DNA of 60,174 bases, taken from a virus. The notes under the pieces are model-generated. The model was not told the origin of the DNA. It worked only from the letters and a program-made list of their open reading frames with translations, and ran no database searches. The stretch lies in IMG/VR virus record IMGVR_UViG_3300038425_000132, positions 1 to 60,174 of that record. The stretch is one strand, 5' to 3'. The position numbers and the translations under genes were made by a program. Of the stretch, positions 48,479-55,216 are shown one piece after another (the stretch's first letter is position 1; each line of letters opens with the position of its first letter).

Positions 48479-48938
48479 TTGTTTTAATTGAATGACAGTT
48501 TGGGCACAGCCATTCCAAATTTTCTGGAATATTATTCCATCTACAATCATCTTTATGATTGATTTCAAGTTTAAGTTTCTTTCCATACCATTCACCACCA
48601 TTTTTACAGTCAACACATTGTATAGGAATATTTTTTTCTTCACAATATTCTTTATATGCTCTTCTGAATTTATTTGACCTTTCTCTATCGTTAGTTTTTC
48701 TAAAAATTAGAATTTCAGACCAGTGTTTTCTTTTGGCCTTACCAGTTCCTCTTGGACCTGCATGCGCTGCTTTTCCTAGAAAATGACTTGTATTAAAATT
48801 TAACTTTTTTACTCTTGATTGGTAATGTTGATATGCTGCCCCACCTATAGGAGCACCACATGCTCTAATTACGTCACTCCAAGAAATAGAATTTTTAACT
48901 ATTTCTGACAATTCTTCGTTTGTAGTAATTTCTCTCAT
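48471..48938 (-). CDS. HNH endonuclease
   Basis: 155 aa. IQCVDCKNGGEWYGK, KLKLEINHKDDCRWNNIPEN and LEWLCPNCHSIKTIY give the HNH fold with two CxxC zinc knuckles and the catalytic NHKD. N-terminal half (LSEIVKNSISWSDVIRACG) looks like a DNA-binding helix-turn-helix, as in free-standing homing endonucleases. Its insertion site overlaps the metallopeptidase-like gene. Confidence 0.85.
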   Translation of the reverse strand: MREITTNEELSEIVKNSISWSDVIRACGAPIGGAAYQHYQSRVKKLNFNTSHFLGKAAHAGPRGTGKAKRKHWSEILIFRKTNDRERSNKFRRAYKEYCEEKNIPIQCVDCKNGGEWYGKKLKLEINHKDDCRWNNIPENLEWLCPNCHSIKTIY

Positions 48939-48964
48939 ATTAAATAAATATGATGAAATTAGTA

Positions 48965-48990
48965 AAGCGCTTAATTTTATTTTAGCGCTC
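48965..48990 (-). terminator. hairpin, weak terminator candidate
   Basis: AGCGCT/AGCGCT arms around an AT-rich loop between tRNA-Phe and the HNH gene; only a short T run follows. Confidence 0.4.
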
Positions 48991-49001
48991 TACTATTAAA
49001 A

Positions 49002-49077
49002 TGGTCCCCGTACCCGGATTCGAACCGAGCTCATTCGGTCTTCAGCCGAAGGCAATCACCAGATTTGCTAAACGGGG
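49002..49077 (-). tRNA. tRNA-Phe(GAA)
   Basis: Acceptor CCCCGTT/TACGGGG, anticodon loop CTGAAGA, T loop TTCGAAT, A73, encoded CCA. Confidence 0.9.
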
Positions 49078-49082
49078 AAAGC

Positions 49083-49183
49083 TAGATGCCAGACGCCTTT
49101 CGGCGTTTTGATGGGTTTGAACCATCTTGTCATTGCTTTATAGTGCATTGATTTTACCTTTTGGGTGTTGCTGTGGGCATCTA
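49083..49183 (-). ncRNA. CAGCAA-type structured RNA, copy 4
   Basis: 101 nt closed by TAGATGCC/GGCATCTA; CACAGCAAC follows the 5' strand (CAGCAA at 49168-49173). Contains GATGG-TTCAAAC-CCATC, like a T arm, and ACGCC-GAAA-GGCGT hairpin. Confidence 0.6.
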
Positions 49184-49188
49184 AAAAT

Positions 49189-49487
49189 TTTCTAGTCCCA
49201 ACTGATACACATACCAAGTGTATAGTTGCTTCACAAGTGTTGTGGTTATTTCAGCCATACGGCTCAAGTAAGAGCTACTTACTCTCAACACCGCAATAGG
49301 ATTTTACCTATAATGAGGGATAGATTGGTAGCCAGCCCTCAAACGAGTCTGTCTCGGTGCGCCACCTTTCCGAAACCGGGGCTCGCTGACTTTGCTTTAC
49401 CCTTCCTGTGTCACAAGACCGCCCAAGGCGTCTGATAGCGTGCGTTGTAACATCTACGATACATTCCGCCACAGAAGGAACTAGAAA
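49189..49487 (-). ncRNA. 299-nt highly structured RNA
   Basis: Ends pair as TTTCTAGTTCC/GGGACTAGAAA. Inside: CTTCTGTG/CACAGGAAG enclosing more helices, ATAGG/CCTAT, AGTAAG-TAGC-TCTTACT, GCC-GTAT-GGC and CAACT/AGTTG around ATACAC/GTGTAT. No ORF and no resemblance I can see to tmRNA, RNase P, 6S or group I introns. The most elaborate unexplained RNA of the window. Confidence 0.55.
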
Positions 49488-49488
49488 T

Positions 49489-49571
49489 TGGCGCCAGAGA
49501 TCGGATTTGAACCAATATTTCCTAATGGTTTGCTGTAAATATCTGAAAGAAACTAGATATATTACTCTGGC
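49489..49571 (-). tRNA. aberrant tRNA-like gene
   Basis: Acceptor GCCAGAG/CTCTGGC, G73, encoded CCA and T arm ATTGG-TTCAAAT-CCGAT are normal. The 5' half forms one ATATCT-N10-AGATAT hairpin instead of D plus anticodon arms, followed by a segment with ACAGCAAACC. No anticodon assigned. Confidence 0.45.
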
Positions 49572-49577
49572 ATAAAT

Positions 49578-49667
49578 TGGTCAGAGTGGTGAGATTCGAA
49601 CTCACAGGGTCATAAAGACGCCTCGTTCCAAGCGAGGGTGGCTTCCAAGTTACCTTCCTACACTCTG
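49578..49667 (-). tRNA. tRNA-Pro(TGG) with enlarged variable region
   Basis: C1-G72 and A73 as in Pro, acceptor CAGAGTG/CACTCTG, anticodon arm CCTCG-CTTGGAA-CGAGG. The variable region is about 15 nt with a GTC/GAC hairpin, unlike normal Pro tRNAs. Encoded CCA. Confidence 0.7.
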
Positions 49668-49675
49668 ACAAAAAT

Positions 49676-49750
49676 TGGAGGGAAGTGTTGGACTCGAACC
49701 AACGAATAAGAATTTTGCAGATTCCTGCCTTTCCTCTTGGCTAACTCCCC
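49676..49750 (-). tRNA. tRNA-Cys(GCA)
   Basis: Acceptor GGGGAGT/ACTTCCC, anticodon loop CTGCAAA, U73 typical for Cys, encoded CCA. Confidence 0.93.
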
Positions 49751-49758
49751 GTTAAAAT

Positions 49759-49833
49759 TGGCGGTCATAAGGAGAATCGAACTCCTGCCCGTTGTTTGAC
49801 AAACAACCACTGCTACCACTACAACATACGACC
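49759..49833 (-). tRNA. tRNA-Asp(GTC), second copy
   Basis: Acceptor GGTCGTA/TATGACC, anticodon loop TTGTCAA, G73, encoded CCA. Confidence 0.93.
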
Positions 49834-49944
49834 ACGAATACTGTAGAAAGCCGCCCATTCATTTTACTGATGGTCTGAGCAGAGGTTATCTCCTAGACAT
49901 ACCTACAATAGAGGTATTTACTTTCCTACTAGCGCTTAAATTAC

Positions 49945-49999
49945 GAGATACTTATTTTTCATTTAGCATATGAATTTTTTTAGTTGCTGTTCGTATCTC
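49945..49999 (-). ncRNA. CAGCAA-type structured RNA, copy 5
   Basis: 55 nt closed by GAGATAC/GTATCTC with GAACAGCAACTAAA inside (CAGCAA at 49984-49989). Flanks match copy 2. The neighbouring 49834-49944 has ATACCTC..AGGTAT and other hairpins but no ORF. Confidence 0.6.
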
Positions 50000-50007
50000 A
50001 AATTATT

Positions 50008-50745
50008 TTATTGTCTTATTGTTTTTTCTCTCCAATACCAATCAAGTCCAACAAGACTTGTGTGAAATCCATGCTGTAACATTTCTTGTCTTGCATCTTG
50101 CTTTGACCAACCATCCACAAGATAACGATATTCAGCAACAACCAAACCAGTCCTATCTTGTCCCCCTTGACGGTCTAATGTTTTATCTATTCCTGATTTT
50201 GTTCTTAAATCACTACCACAATGAATAAATGTTTTATCCGTAATTGATGCTAAAATAGAATTTATTTTTTGACTTGATGGACCCATCATTTGTTCCTCAA
50301 ATGAAATTGGAAAATAATTAACCTTCATTCCCAATGATATAGCATATTCATCAGAACCTTCTTTTTCGGTATTAAGTTTTACAACGTTAGTCACACCAAG
50401 AACATTATGTAAATATCGCCATCCTACTTCGGTTGGTTGACTTCCTCGGTAAATATTATTGGTCACTCTGTCAAAATTGGGTATTGCTCCAGTATCCATA
50501 ATCTCAATCATATCACTATCACTCAAAATATTATTTGAATAACATATCACTACATTAGTTGAAGGTACTACATTTGAGGGTATTACTACATTGTTTGAAA
50601 CCACAATATATGTTGAATTTGATGATGGATTTATTATTACTTTATGGCTTCTACTACTACCAATAATAAATGATGTAGAAATTCCTATCAAGAATAGTAA
50701 AACTATACCTGATATCATCGTTGTATTTTTAATTTTTCTTTTCAT
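50008..50745 (-). CDS. membrane-anchored/secreted tyrosine phosphatase-like protein with split P-loop
   Basis: 245 aa. N-terminal hydrophobic helix (ISGIVLLFLIGISTSFIIGS) acts as signal or anchor. FDRVTNNIYRGSQPTEVGWR and GVTNVVKLNTEKEG are typical of dual-specificity phosphatases. The P-loop should read HCxGGxDRTG; here HC (Cys176) and GGQDRTG (Arg198) are separated by GSDLRTKSGIDKTLDRQ, 16 extra residues. Either the insertion is tolerated, is removed or bypassed, or the enzyme is inactive. Target unknown. Confidence 0.7.
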   Translation of the reverse strand: MKRKIKNTTMISGIVLLFLIGISTSFIIGSSRSHKVIINPSSNSTYIVVSNNVVIPSNVVPSTNVVICYSNNILSDSDMIEIMDTGAIPNFDRVTNNIYRGSQPTEVGWRYLHNVLGVTNVVKLNTEKEGSDEYAISLGMKVNYFPISFEEQMMGPSSQKINSILASITDKTFIHCGSDLRTKSGIDKTLDRQGGQDRTGLVVAEYRYLVDGWSKQDARQEMLQHGFHTSLVGLDWYWREKTIRQ

Positions 50746-50773
50746 ATAATATAAATATAAAAAGTTGGTAAAT

Positions 50774-50796
50774 ACATTGTATCAATCTTACCCAAA
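50774..50796 (-). repeat. short duplicated tRNA-edge sequence
   Basis: GGGTAAGATTGATACAATG here matches GGGTAAGATTGATACAGTG at the 5' end of the aberrant tRNA at 48010, including the preceding AATTTT. A recombination or remnant copy. Confidence 0.5.
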
Positions 50797-50798
50797 AT

Positions 50799-50872
50799 TG
50801 GCTGGAGCAGAAGGAATTGAACCCTCATCATTCGGGTAACAACCGAAGGACCTACCATTGATCGACACTCCA
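50799..50872 (-). tRNA. tRNA-Asn(GTT), second copy
   Basis: Acceptor TGGAGTG/TGCTCCA, anticodon loop TTGTTAC, G73, encoded CCA. Confidence 0.9.
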
Positions 50873-50882
50873 ATTAAAATTT

Positions 50883-50975
50883 TGGTGGTAGGGGTGAGAT
50901 TTGAACTCACAATGTTTACCAACAAGGGTATAAGTTTTACAGACTTACGCCATCAACCGTTCGGACCACCCTACC
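50883..50975 (-). tRNA. tRNA-Tyr(GTA)
   Basis: Class II, acceptor GGTAGGG/CCCTACC, anticodon loop CTGTAAA, long variable arm, A73, encoded CCA. Confidence 0.95.
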
Positions 50976-51061
50976 ATATATCATACTTGGGACTCTTACC
51001 CCTTTCTTTAATCATATCAACGCATAACATTTATTGATAGAGTTTTCTTTGTTAACAAAAT

Positions 51062-51136
51062 TGGTGGGTTCGCTGAGACTTGAACTCAGTTCCAGCACTT
51101 TAAGAGAGTGAGCTTCACCATCAAAGTTTCGAACCC
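51062..51136 (-). tRNA. tRNA-Lys(CTT)
   Basis: Acceptor GGGTTCG/CGAACCC, anticodon loop CTCTTAA, encoded CCA. Confidence 0.9.
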
Positions 51137-51142
51137 AAAAAT

Positions 51143-51217
51143 TGGTCGTCACGGAGAATCTCGAAATCCCACTCTATCGCTTATCGAGCGATTGCTTTGC
51201 CTTTAAGCTACGTGACG
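51143..51217 (-). tRNA. tRNA-Ile(GAT)-like, C33 loop
   Basis: Acceptor CGTCACG/CGTGACG, anticodon arm ATCGC-TCGATAA-GCGAT giving GAT with C at 33, weak T stem, encoded CCA. C1-G72 is unusual for Ile, so identity is tentative. Confidence 0.6.
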
Positions 51218-51219
51218 GT

Positions 51220-51317
51220 AAAAAATTGTTACCTATCGGATTAATTACTTCCAATAGGATTAGTGGTTTGTGATTAAACCATCACTGATTTATATCATAG
51301 GACTTCTCCTAGAAGAA
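51220..51317 (-). ncRNA. structured spacer, possible RNA
   Basis: 98 nt without ORF between two tRNAs. CCTAT..ATAGG ends enclose AGTG/CACT plus GGTTT/AAACC, with a TTCTAGGAGAA hairpin at the 5' side. Confidence 0.35.
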
Positions 51318-51395
51318 TGGTGCTCCGGGTGGGATTCGAACCCACTGTCATCAGATTAAAAGTCTGATGCTTATCCAGACTTAAGCTTCCGAAGC
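51318..51395 (-). tRNA. tRNA-Lys(TTT), second copy
   Basis: Acceptor GCTTCGG/CCGGAGC, anticodon loop CTTTTAA, encoded CCA. Confidence 0.93.
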
Positions 51396-51410
51396 ATTAA
51401 CTATTAAAAT

Positions 51411-51484
51411 TGGCAGGCGCCGTAGGAATCGAACCCACACCAATTCTTTTGGAGAGAATCAGGCTACCATTACACCAGACGCCT
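51411..51484 (-). tRNA. tRNA-Trp(CCA)
   Basis: A1-U72, G73, acceptor AGGCGTC/GGCGCCT, anticodon loop CTCCAAA, encoded CCA. Confidence 0.93.
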
Positions 51485-51686
51485 AAAAATTAAAACCATT
51501 CCATTCGCCATATTATCTCTGCATCTATCTCAGAGACCGGGTTCTGATTTTACTCATAACACCCCATGACCGATAAGTGATTTTTTCTAGCTTTTCAACT
51601 ATTTGACACCGATTTACGGAGGCTCACTGTTTGAGTTCTAAGCCTATTCAAAAATTTTATATCCAACTATCACCAATTTCCGTTTT
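51485..51686 (-). other. non-coding stretch with hairpins
   Basis: About 200 nt between tRNA-Trp and a 56-aa ORF. Hairpins TCTCTG/CAGAGA and GGCTTAGAACTC/GTGAGCC, and CGGTGTCAAATA, which recurs at 59933-59944. No ORF supported. Confidence 0.35.
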
Positions 51687-51857
51687 CTATACCTTTTTTC
51701 CATCTTTAAGATTTAATGTTATTCCACTATCACTTTCCATTATGGTTTCATCTTCCCATGCCCATCCCTGCAATCCAAAGTTATCTGTTTTAAAAATTCT
51801 TTTTTTACCATTTATTTTAACTATTATACCTACCAATTCAATCAAATCGTTTTTCAT
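51687..51857 (-). CDS. 56-aa beta-rich small protein
   Basis: MKNDLIELVGIIVKINGKKR, IFKTDNFGLQGWAWEDETIM, SDSGITLNLKDGKKV. Looks like a small beta-barrel. Its ATG is 9 nt past the previous stop. No family recognised. Confidence 0.6.
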   Translation of the reverse strand: MKNDLIELVGIIVKINGKKRIFKTDNFGLQGWAWEDETIMESDSGITLNLKDGKKV

Positions 51858-51866
51858 AACACCATT

Positions 51867-52025
51867 TTATACCGACACCTTTTGTGTCTTTTTCACATAT
51901 TTTTCCATTTTCTCCAATTCTTTTAACAAGTCTTGCATTTCTTTGGAATTCAAATGTTCTTCCAACTCTTTTGTAAGAGCTCGTTTTTGTAATTTCTCTT
52001 TTTTCTTTTCTTCCAATGTTTTCAT
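51867..52025 (-). CDS. 52-aa coiled-coil protein
   Basis: MKTLEEKKKEKLQKRALTKE, LEEHLNSKEMQDLLKELEKM, EKYVKKTQKVSV. This frame is preferred over a 67-aa overlapping frame because of its heptad pattern, start after the HNH stop and coupling to the next ORF. Unknown. Confidence 0.6.
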   Translation of the reverse strand: MKTLEEKKKEKLQKRALTKELEEHLNSKEMQDLLKELEKMEKYVKKTQKVSV

Positions 52026-52028
52026 AAA

Positions 52029-52493
52029 CTAAAACCGACAACTTCTTTCAATCTTTTTTAATATCTCTGTTTCATCAATATTTTCTTTTAATAACCCCAT
52101 TTCATTCAAGATTTTTAATAAATCCATTAGTAACTTTTTCTTTTTGACATATTTAGGCATTTTATTTTGTAAATTATAAAGGTGTGTAACCCATTCTAAA
52201 TTTTCTACTCTATTATCAGACCTATTATAATTTTTATGATGAACTATTTTTTTGTTATCATCCGATTTCTCGATAAACGTTTCTGCTACTAACCTATTAA
52301 TCCTACATCTTGTTCTAACTCCATTTTTCCACAATGATATTCCTGAATATCCATTTTTATGTTTACAAACTTTCAATAATTTGCAAACCAAATATTTTCC
52401 AGATGGCGATTTTACACGCTTGACATTACCCAACGATGAAATTTGAAATGTTCCATCATATCCCTTTATGTCTTTCCATACTTCATTGCTCAT
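52029..52493 (-). CDS. NUMOD4-HNH homing endonuclease-like protein
   Basis: 154 aa. VWKDIKGYDGTFQISSLGNV is a NUMOD4 DNA-binding module; RINRLVAETFI and KIVHHKNYNRSDNRVENLEW are the HNH nuclease core (HH..N..N). Helical C-terminal extension. Free-standing mobile endonuclease; it lies directly before a strong terminator. Confidence 0.9.
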   Translation of the reverse strand: MSNEVWKDIKGYDGTFQISSLGNVKRVKSPSGKYLVCKLLKVCKHKNGYSGISLWKNGVRTRCRINRLVAETFIEKSDDNKKIVHHKNYNRSDNRVENLEWVTHLYNLQNKMPKYVKKKKLLMDLLKILNEMGLLKENIDETEILKKIERSCRF

Positions 52494-52502
52494 ATTTTAA
52501 CA

Positions 52503-52535
52503 ATAAAAAACCGCCGTTTTATTTAGCGGCGGTTT
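52503..52535 (-). terminator. Rho-independent terminator
   Basis: CCGCCG/CGGCGG stem with an A/T loop followed by TTTTTT on the minus strand; ends the 46-aa gene transcript. Confidence 0.92.
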
Positions 52536-52563
52536 TCAAAGTATCTTTTTTGTTAGCTTGAGC

Positions 52564-52704
52564 TTATCCGCCGCTCCTTTCATTAATGCTATCAAATTGA
52601 TGATTATATGATTCATACCACACGGGCTTTACAGAAAGGACACATTGTCCTTTAATTGCCAATGGGCAAATCTCTTTTTTCGATGTTGATACTGTTCTCA
52701 TCAT
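52564..52704 (-). CDS. 46-aa small protein with own promoter and terminator
   Basis: MMRTVSTSKKEICPLAIKGQ, CVLSVKPVWYESYNHQFDSI, NERSGG. Promoter 7 nt upstream of the ATG and a terminator 29 nt after the stop make a single-gene unit. Two Cys; no family recognised. Could also be a small RNA whose ORF is incidental. Confidence 0.6.
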   Translation of the reverse strand: MMRTVSTSKKEICPLAIKGQCVLSVKPVWYESYNHQFDSINERSGG

Positions 52705-52710
52705 GTTATA

Positions 52711-52738
52711 AGTATATCAGACTTTTAAAAACTGTCAA
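52711..52738 (-). promoter_or_regulatory. sigma70-like promoter
   Basis: TTGACA (52733-52738), 16 nt, TATACT (52711-52716), directly upstream of the 46-aa gene. Confidence 0.85.
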
Positions 52739-52781
52739 GCGTTCATCGATTTTTCTTTATTTTGTTGATTTTACAAGGGTT

Positions 52782-53054
52782 TTATCCGCCAGCAATAGCT
52801 GGAATTATGCTAATTTCATCCCCATTATTAATCTTCGTGTTTATTGAATTTAGAAACCGTATATCCTCACCATTCACATACACATTGATAAACCTGTTAA
52901 ATTCTCCTTTTTCATTGATTAAACGCTCTTTTGCCTGTGGATATAAGGATGAAAGCTGTTCAATCAAATCAGATATGCTTGTCAATTCCAATGTTAAAAC
53001 TTTTTGTCCACCAACAACTTTCTTCAATTGTTCAGGTATTAATATGTTATTCAT
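52782..53054 (-). CDS. MoaD/ThiS-like sulfur-carrier (ubiquitin-like) protein
   Basis: 90 aa. VLTLELTSISDLIEQLSSLY, FINVYVNGEDIRFLN, INNGDEISIIPAIAGG: the beta-grasp pattern of MoaD, ThiS and CysO, with the free C-terminal GG needed for adenylation and thiocarboxylation by an E1-like enzyme. No E1 or protease partner is evident in the window, so it may use host MoeB/ThiF. Resembles CysO/QbsE-type carriers more than ThiS because of PAIAGG. Phage role unknown. Confidence 0.85.
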   Translation of the reverse strand: MNNILIPEQLKKVVGGQKVLTLELTSISDLIEQLSSLYPQAKERLINEKGEFNRFINVYVNGEDIRFLNSINTKINNGDEISIIPAIAGG

Positions 53055-53301
53055 CTGACCTAAAAGCTTCTTCCATTAAATTTTCTTCATGCACCCTAAA
53101 TAATTCCTTCTCATACTTATCTTCTATATTTTCAGGCAATTTTTTCTTTTTATCAAAATTATCATATATTCTTTCGGGCATTTTAGCAACAGCATTTTTT
53201 CTTTTCTTATGAATTACTTGTTTACAAAGCAATTCATAAAAATATATATCATCTTTATTTAACATAGATATTTTATCCTTCCATATCTCCTTCATCATCA
53301 T
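53047..53301 (-). CDS. charged helical protein
   Basis: 84 aa; three ATGs at the start (M1-M3). Basic middle (HKKRKNAVAKMPERIYDNFD) and an end (NIEDKYEKELFRVHEENLME) that resembles SIEDKYEEELLFKQIAED in the next gene, indicating a shared helical element. Overlaps the MoaD-like gene by 8 nt. Confidence 0.6.
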   Translation of the reverse strand: MMMKEIWKDKISMLNKDDIYFYELLCKQVIHKKRKNAVAKMPERIYDNFDKKKKLPENIEDKYEKELFRVHEENLMEEAFRSDE

Positions 53302-53566
53302 ATTCTATAATCATAGGTTCTTCATTCAACCTTCTAACTATATCCTCAGCAATTTGTTTAAATAAAAGCTCTTCCTCATATTTATCTTCTATAGAAGAAG
53401 GTTCTGGTGGCAATTCAGATACCGATTGAAGGTCTAATAATTCTTCGATTTTTAAATCGTCATTTTCTATAGCATTGTCAGTTTCGAAAATAGGATATCC
53501 ATCAGGATATTGTTTTACTATCATCTCACACAATTTTTCATCATCTTGTTTGATTATATCATTCAT
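53273..53566 (-). CDS. acidic helical protein
   Basis: 97 aa, strongly acidic (IENDDLKIEELLDLQSVSEL, IIEYDDEGDMEG). Contains IEDKYEEELLFKQIAEDIVR, shared with its neighbour. Might mimic nucleic acid or bind a basic partner; unproven. Overlaps both neighbours. Confidence 0.6.
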   Translation of the reverse strand: MNDIIKQDDEKLCEMIVKQYPDGYPIFETDNAIENDDLKIEELLDLQSVSELPPEPSSIEDKYEEELLFKQIAEDIVRRLNEEPMIIEYDDEGDMEG

Positions 53567-53735
53567 ATGAATTTTTTAACAAATTTATCACAGAACTATC
53601 ATCGATAATTAATAAAATACATTTTCCACAAAGCTCTCTAGGATTTTTACTGTCATTTAAAAAATCCCTAGCTAAAACAAACCCCATACATTCTTTAATG
53701 ATTTTACCGCACTTAAAACAATGATGTTCATTCAT
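53559..53735 (-). CDS. zinc-ribbon small protein
   Basis: 58 aa from ATG 53735 (MNEHHCFKCGKIIKECMGFV). CxxC and LCGKC give a four-Cys site. The end DDSSVINLLKNSYE matches DDGSVINLLKNLYE within the 1620-aa tail protein, also at nucleotide level. First gene after the promoter at 53757. Confidence 0.65.
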   Translation of the reverse strand: MNEHHCFKCGKIIKECMGFVLARDFLNDSKNPRELCGKCILLIIDDSSVINLLKNSYE

Positions 53736-53756
53736 GTTTTTATAAATACAACTATA

Positions 53757-53784
53757 ATTATACACCATTAAGAAGATATGTCAA
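53757..53784 (-). promoter_or_regulatory. sigma70-like promoter within end of methyltransferase gene
   Basis: TTGACA (53779-53784), 16 nt, TATAAT (53757-53762). Drives the four-gene run down to the MoaD-like gene. Confidence 0.85.
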
Positions 53785-55216
53785 CATTTTTTAAAAATGA
53801 TGTATCAAACACTTCTGGAATTCCAAAGTAAAATCTATGATATATATTTTTTAAATTTTTATACCATTCCGATTTTGAAATAAATATGATATATGAAAAA
53901 ACCTTACCATATGGAAGCCCGTTTGTATTCTTATCCCAATACTTCTTAAAGTCATCACACAAATTATCCTCAATTCCAACTACTGGCACACATCTGTTGG
54001 CTCCCGGACCACTATTTCTATTTACATCATAATCACAAAATCCAAAATAATCCGTTGAATTGGAACTGGGATTACCCGGAAAATAAAAAGAAGGGCATGG
54101 ATTACTATTCAATATGTAAACGAAAGAAGACTTTTTCAAAAATTCATGTCTAAAATAAAATCTTTTTTCATTTCTATGTTGAATTGGTTTATAATTTTCT
54201 AAATCTTCAAATAAATGATAATCGAATCCGTTTAATTTTTTTATTTCATGTATATATTCAATCAATTTTTTTATTTTGTTTGCGCTACCCCTTTTTACAC
54301 TTCTAATATGTTGATTTCCATCAAATGTGAGCAAATCTTTCAATGTTTCGCAAGTAATAACTGTATCTGGATGAAATATTTTGATCAGTCTATTTTTAAA
54401 TTGTATTTTTGATTCATCTGAAATAGACAAAAATAGACTTTCACATGGTACCGACCCCAAATATGTTTTCTTGAATATATTTTGAAAAGTTATATACTGT
54501 GTATTATTACCATAAAACTCATCAACCAATTTGATTTCTCCATTATATTTAAATGAATTATTATTAGAACGGTTATTGTCAATTTCCATTGATACGAAAA
54601 CAAGTTTTTGATTCACATCTGGAAATTTATTTATATCCCAAACCTGTAATAACTTGACATATTTTTTCAAAAATAATATAAAAGATTCACACCTTGTAGA
54701 ATTATTCTGAAATATGGATTTTGGCAAAATATAATGAATAAATCCTTTAACCCTATGTGTAAGAATTAAATGAATCGTGTTTATTAGAAAAAACACAGAT
54801 TCTTCTTTTATACCTTTGATAGAATATATTTCCATCAATTGTTGAATGCGTGAGCGATGTGTTTTTAGAGAGGCGGCAGGACTTCTAAACGGGGGATTTC
54901 CAATAAACGTAACATCTCTTGGTGTGGAAAAATCATACTCATAATCATAATCATAAAAATTTTTTACTAAAATTGTTTCTTTACCTGTATATTGTTTTGC
55001 TAATTCTGCGTCTAATTCTATCCCTATAATTTGATGATTATCAGACGTTGCACATCTTATAGCATTTAAAAATGCACCATTTCCACAACTAGGTTCTATT
55101 ATTAAGTTGGTATTTATTTGAATTTTGTCCAAACAAAAATTTACTAAATTGGGTGGTGTTAAGAATTGTCCTAATCTTTTCTTTTTAGAAGATATGTCTT
55201 TATCAACTACATTCAT
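53768..55216 (-). CDS. type II N6-adenine DNA methyltransferase
   Basis: 482 aa. KKRLGQFLTPPNLVNFCLD, IIEPSCGNGAFLNAI (SAM-binding motif I) and TFIGNPPFRSP (catalytic NPPF, motif IV) in gamma order. The C-terminal ~200 residues form the target-recognition region. Methylates adenine in a specific DNA site. Overlaps the upstream nuclease gene by 4 nt, as in restriction-modification pairs. Confidence 0.88.
   Translation of the reverse strand: MNVVDKDISSKKKRLGQFLTPPNLVNFCLDKIQINTNLIIEPSCGNGAFLNAIRCATSDNHQIIGIELDAELAKQYTGKETILVKNFYDYDYEYDFSTPRDVTFIGNPPFRSPAASLKTHRSRIQQLMEIYSIKGIKEESVFFLINTIHLILTHRVKGFIHYILPKSIFQNNSTRCESFILFLKKYVKLLQVWDINKFPDVNQKLVFVSMEIDNNRSNNNSFKYNGEIKLVDEFYGNNTQYITFQNIFKKTYLGSVPCESLFLSISDESKIQFKNRLIKIFHPDTVITCETLKDLLTFDGNQHIRSVKRGSANKIKKLIEYIHEIKKLNGFDYHLFEDLENYKPIQHRNEKRFYFRHEFLKKSSFVYILNSNPCPSFYFPGNPSSNSTDYFGFCDYDVNRNSGPGANRCVPVVGIEDNLCDDFKKYWDKNTNGLPYGKVFSYIIFISKSEWYKNLKNIYHRFYFGIPEVFDTSFLKNVDISS

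Noticed and set aside
49189-49487. tmRNA or second RNase P RNA
   Set aside because: No alanine-acceptor ends, no tag ORF ending in LAA, and no GAGGAAAGTCC/ACAGAACC pair.
50170-50217. Translational bypass like T4 gene 60
   Set aside because: The insert is in frame without a stop codon or matching take-off/landing codons, so bypassing is not required; kept only as a possibility.
51838-52041. 67-codon minus-strand frame
   Set aside because: It overlaps the better-supported 52-aa and 56-aa ORFs, which have coupled starts and natural composition.
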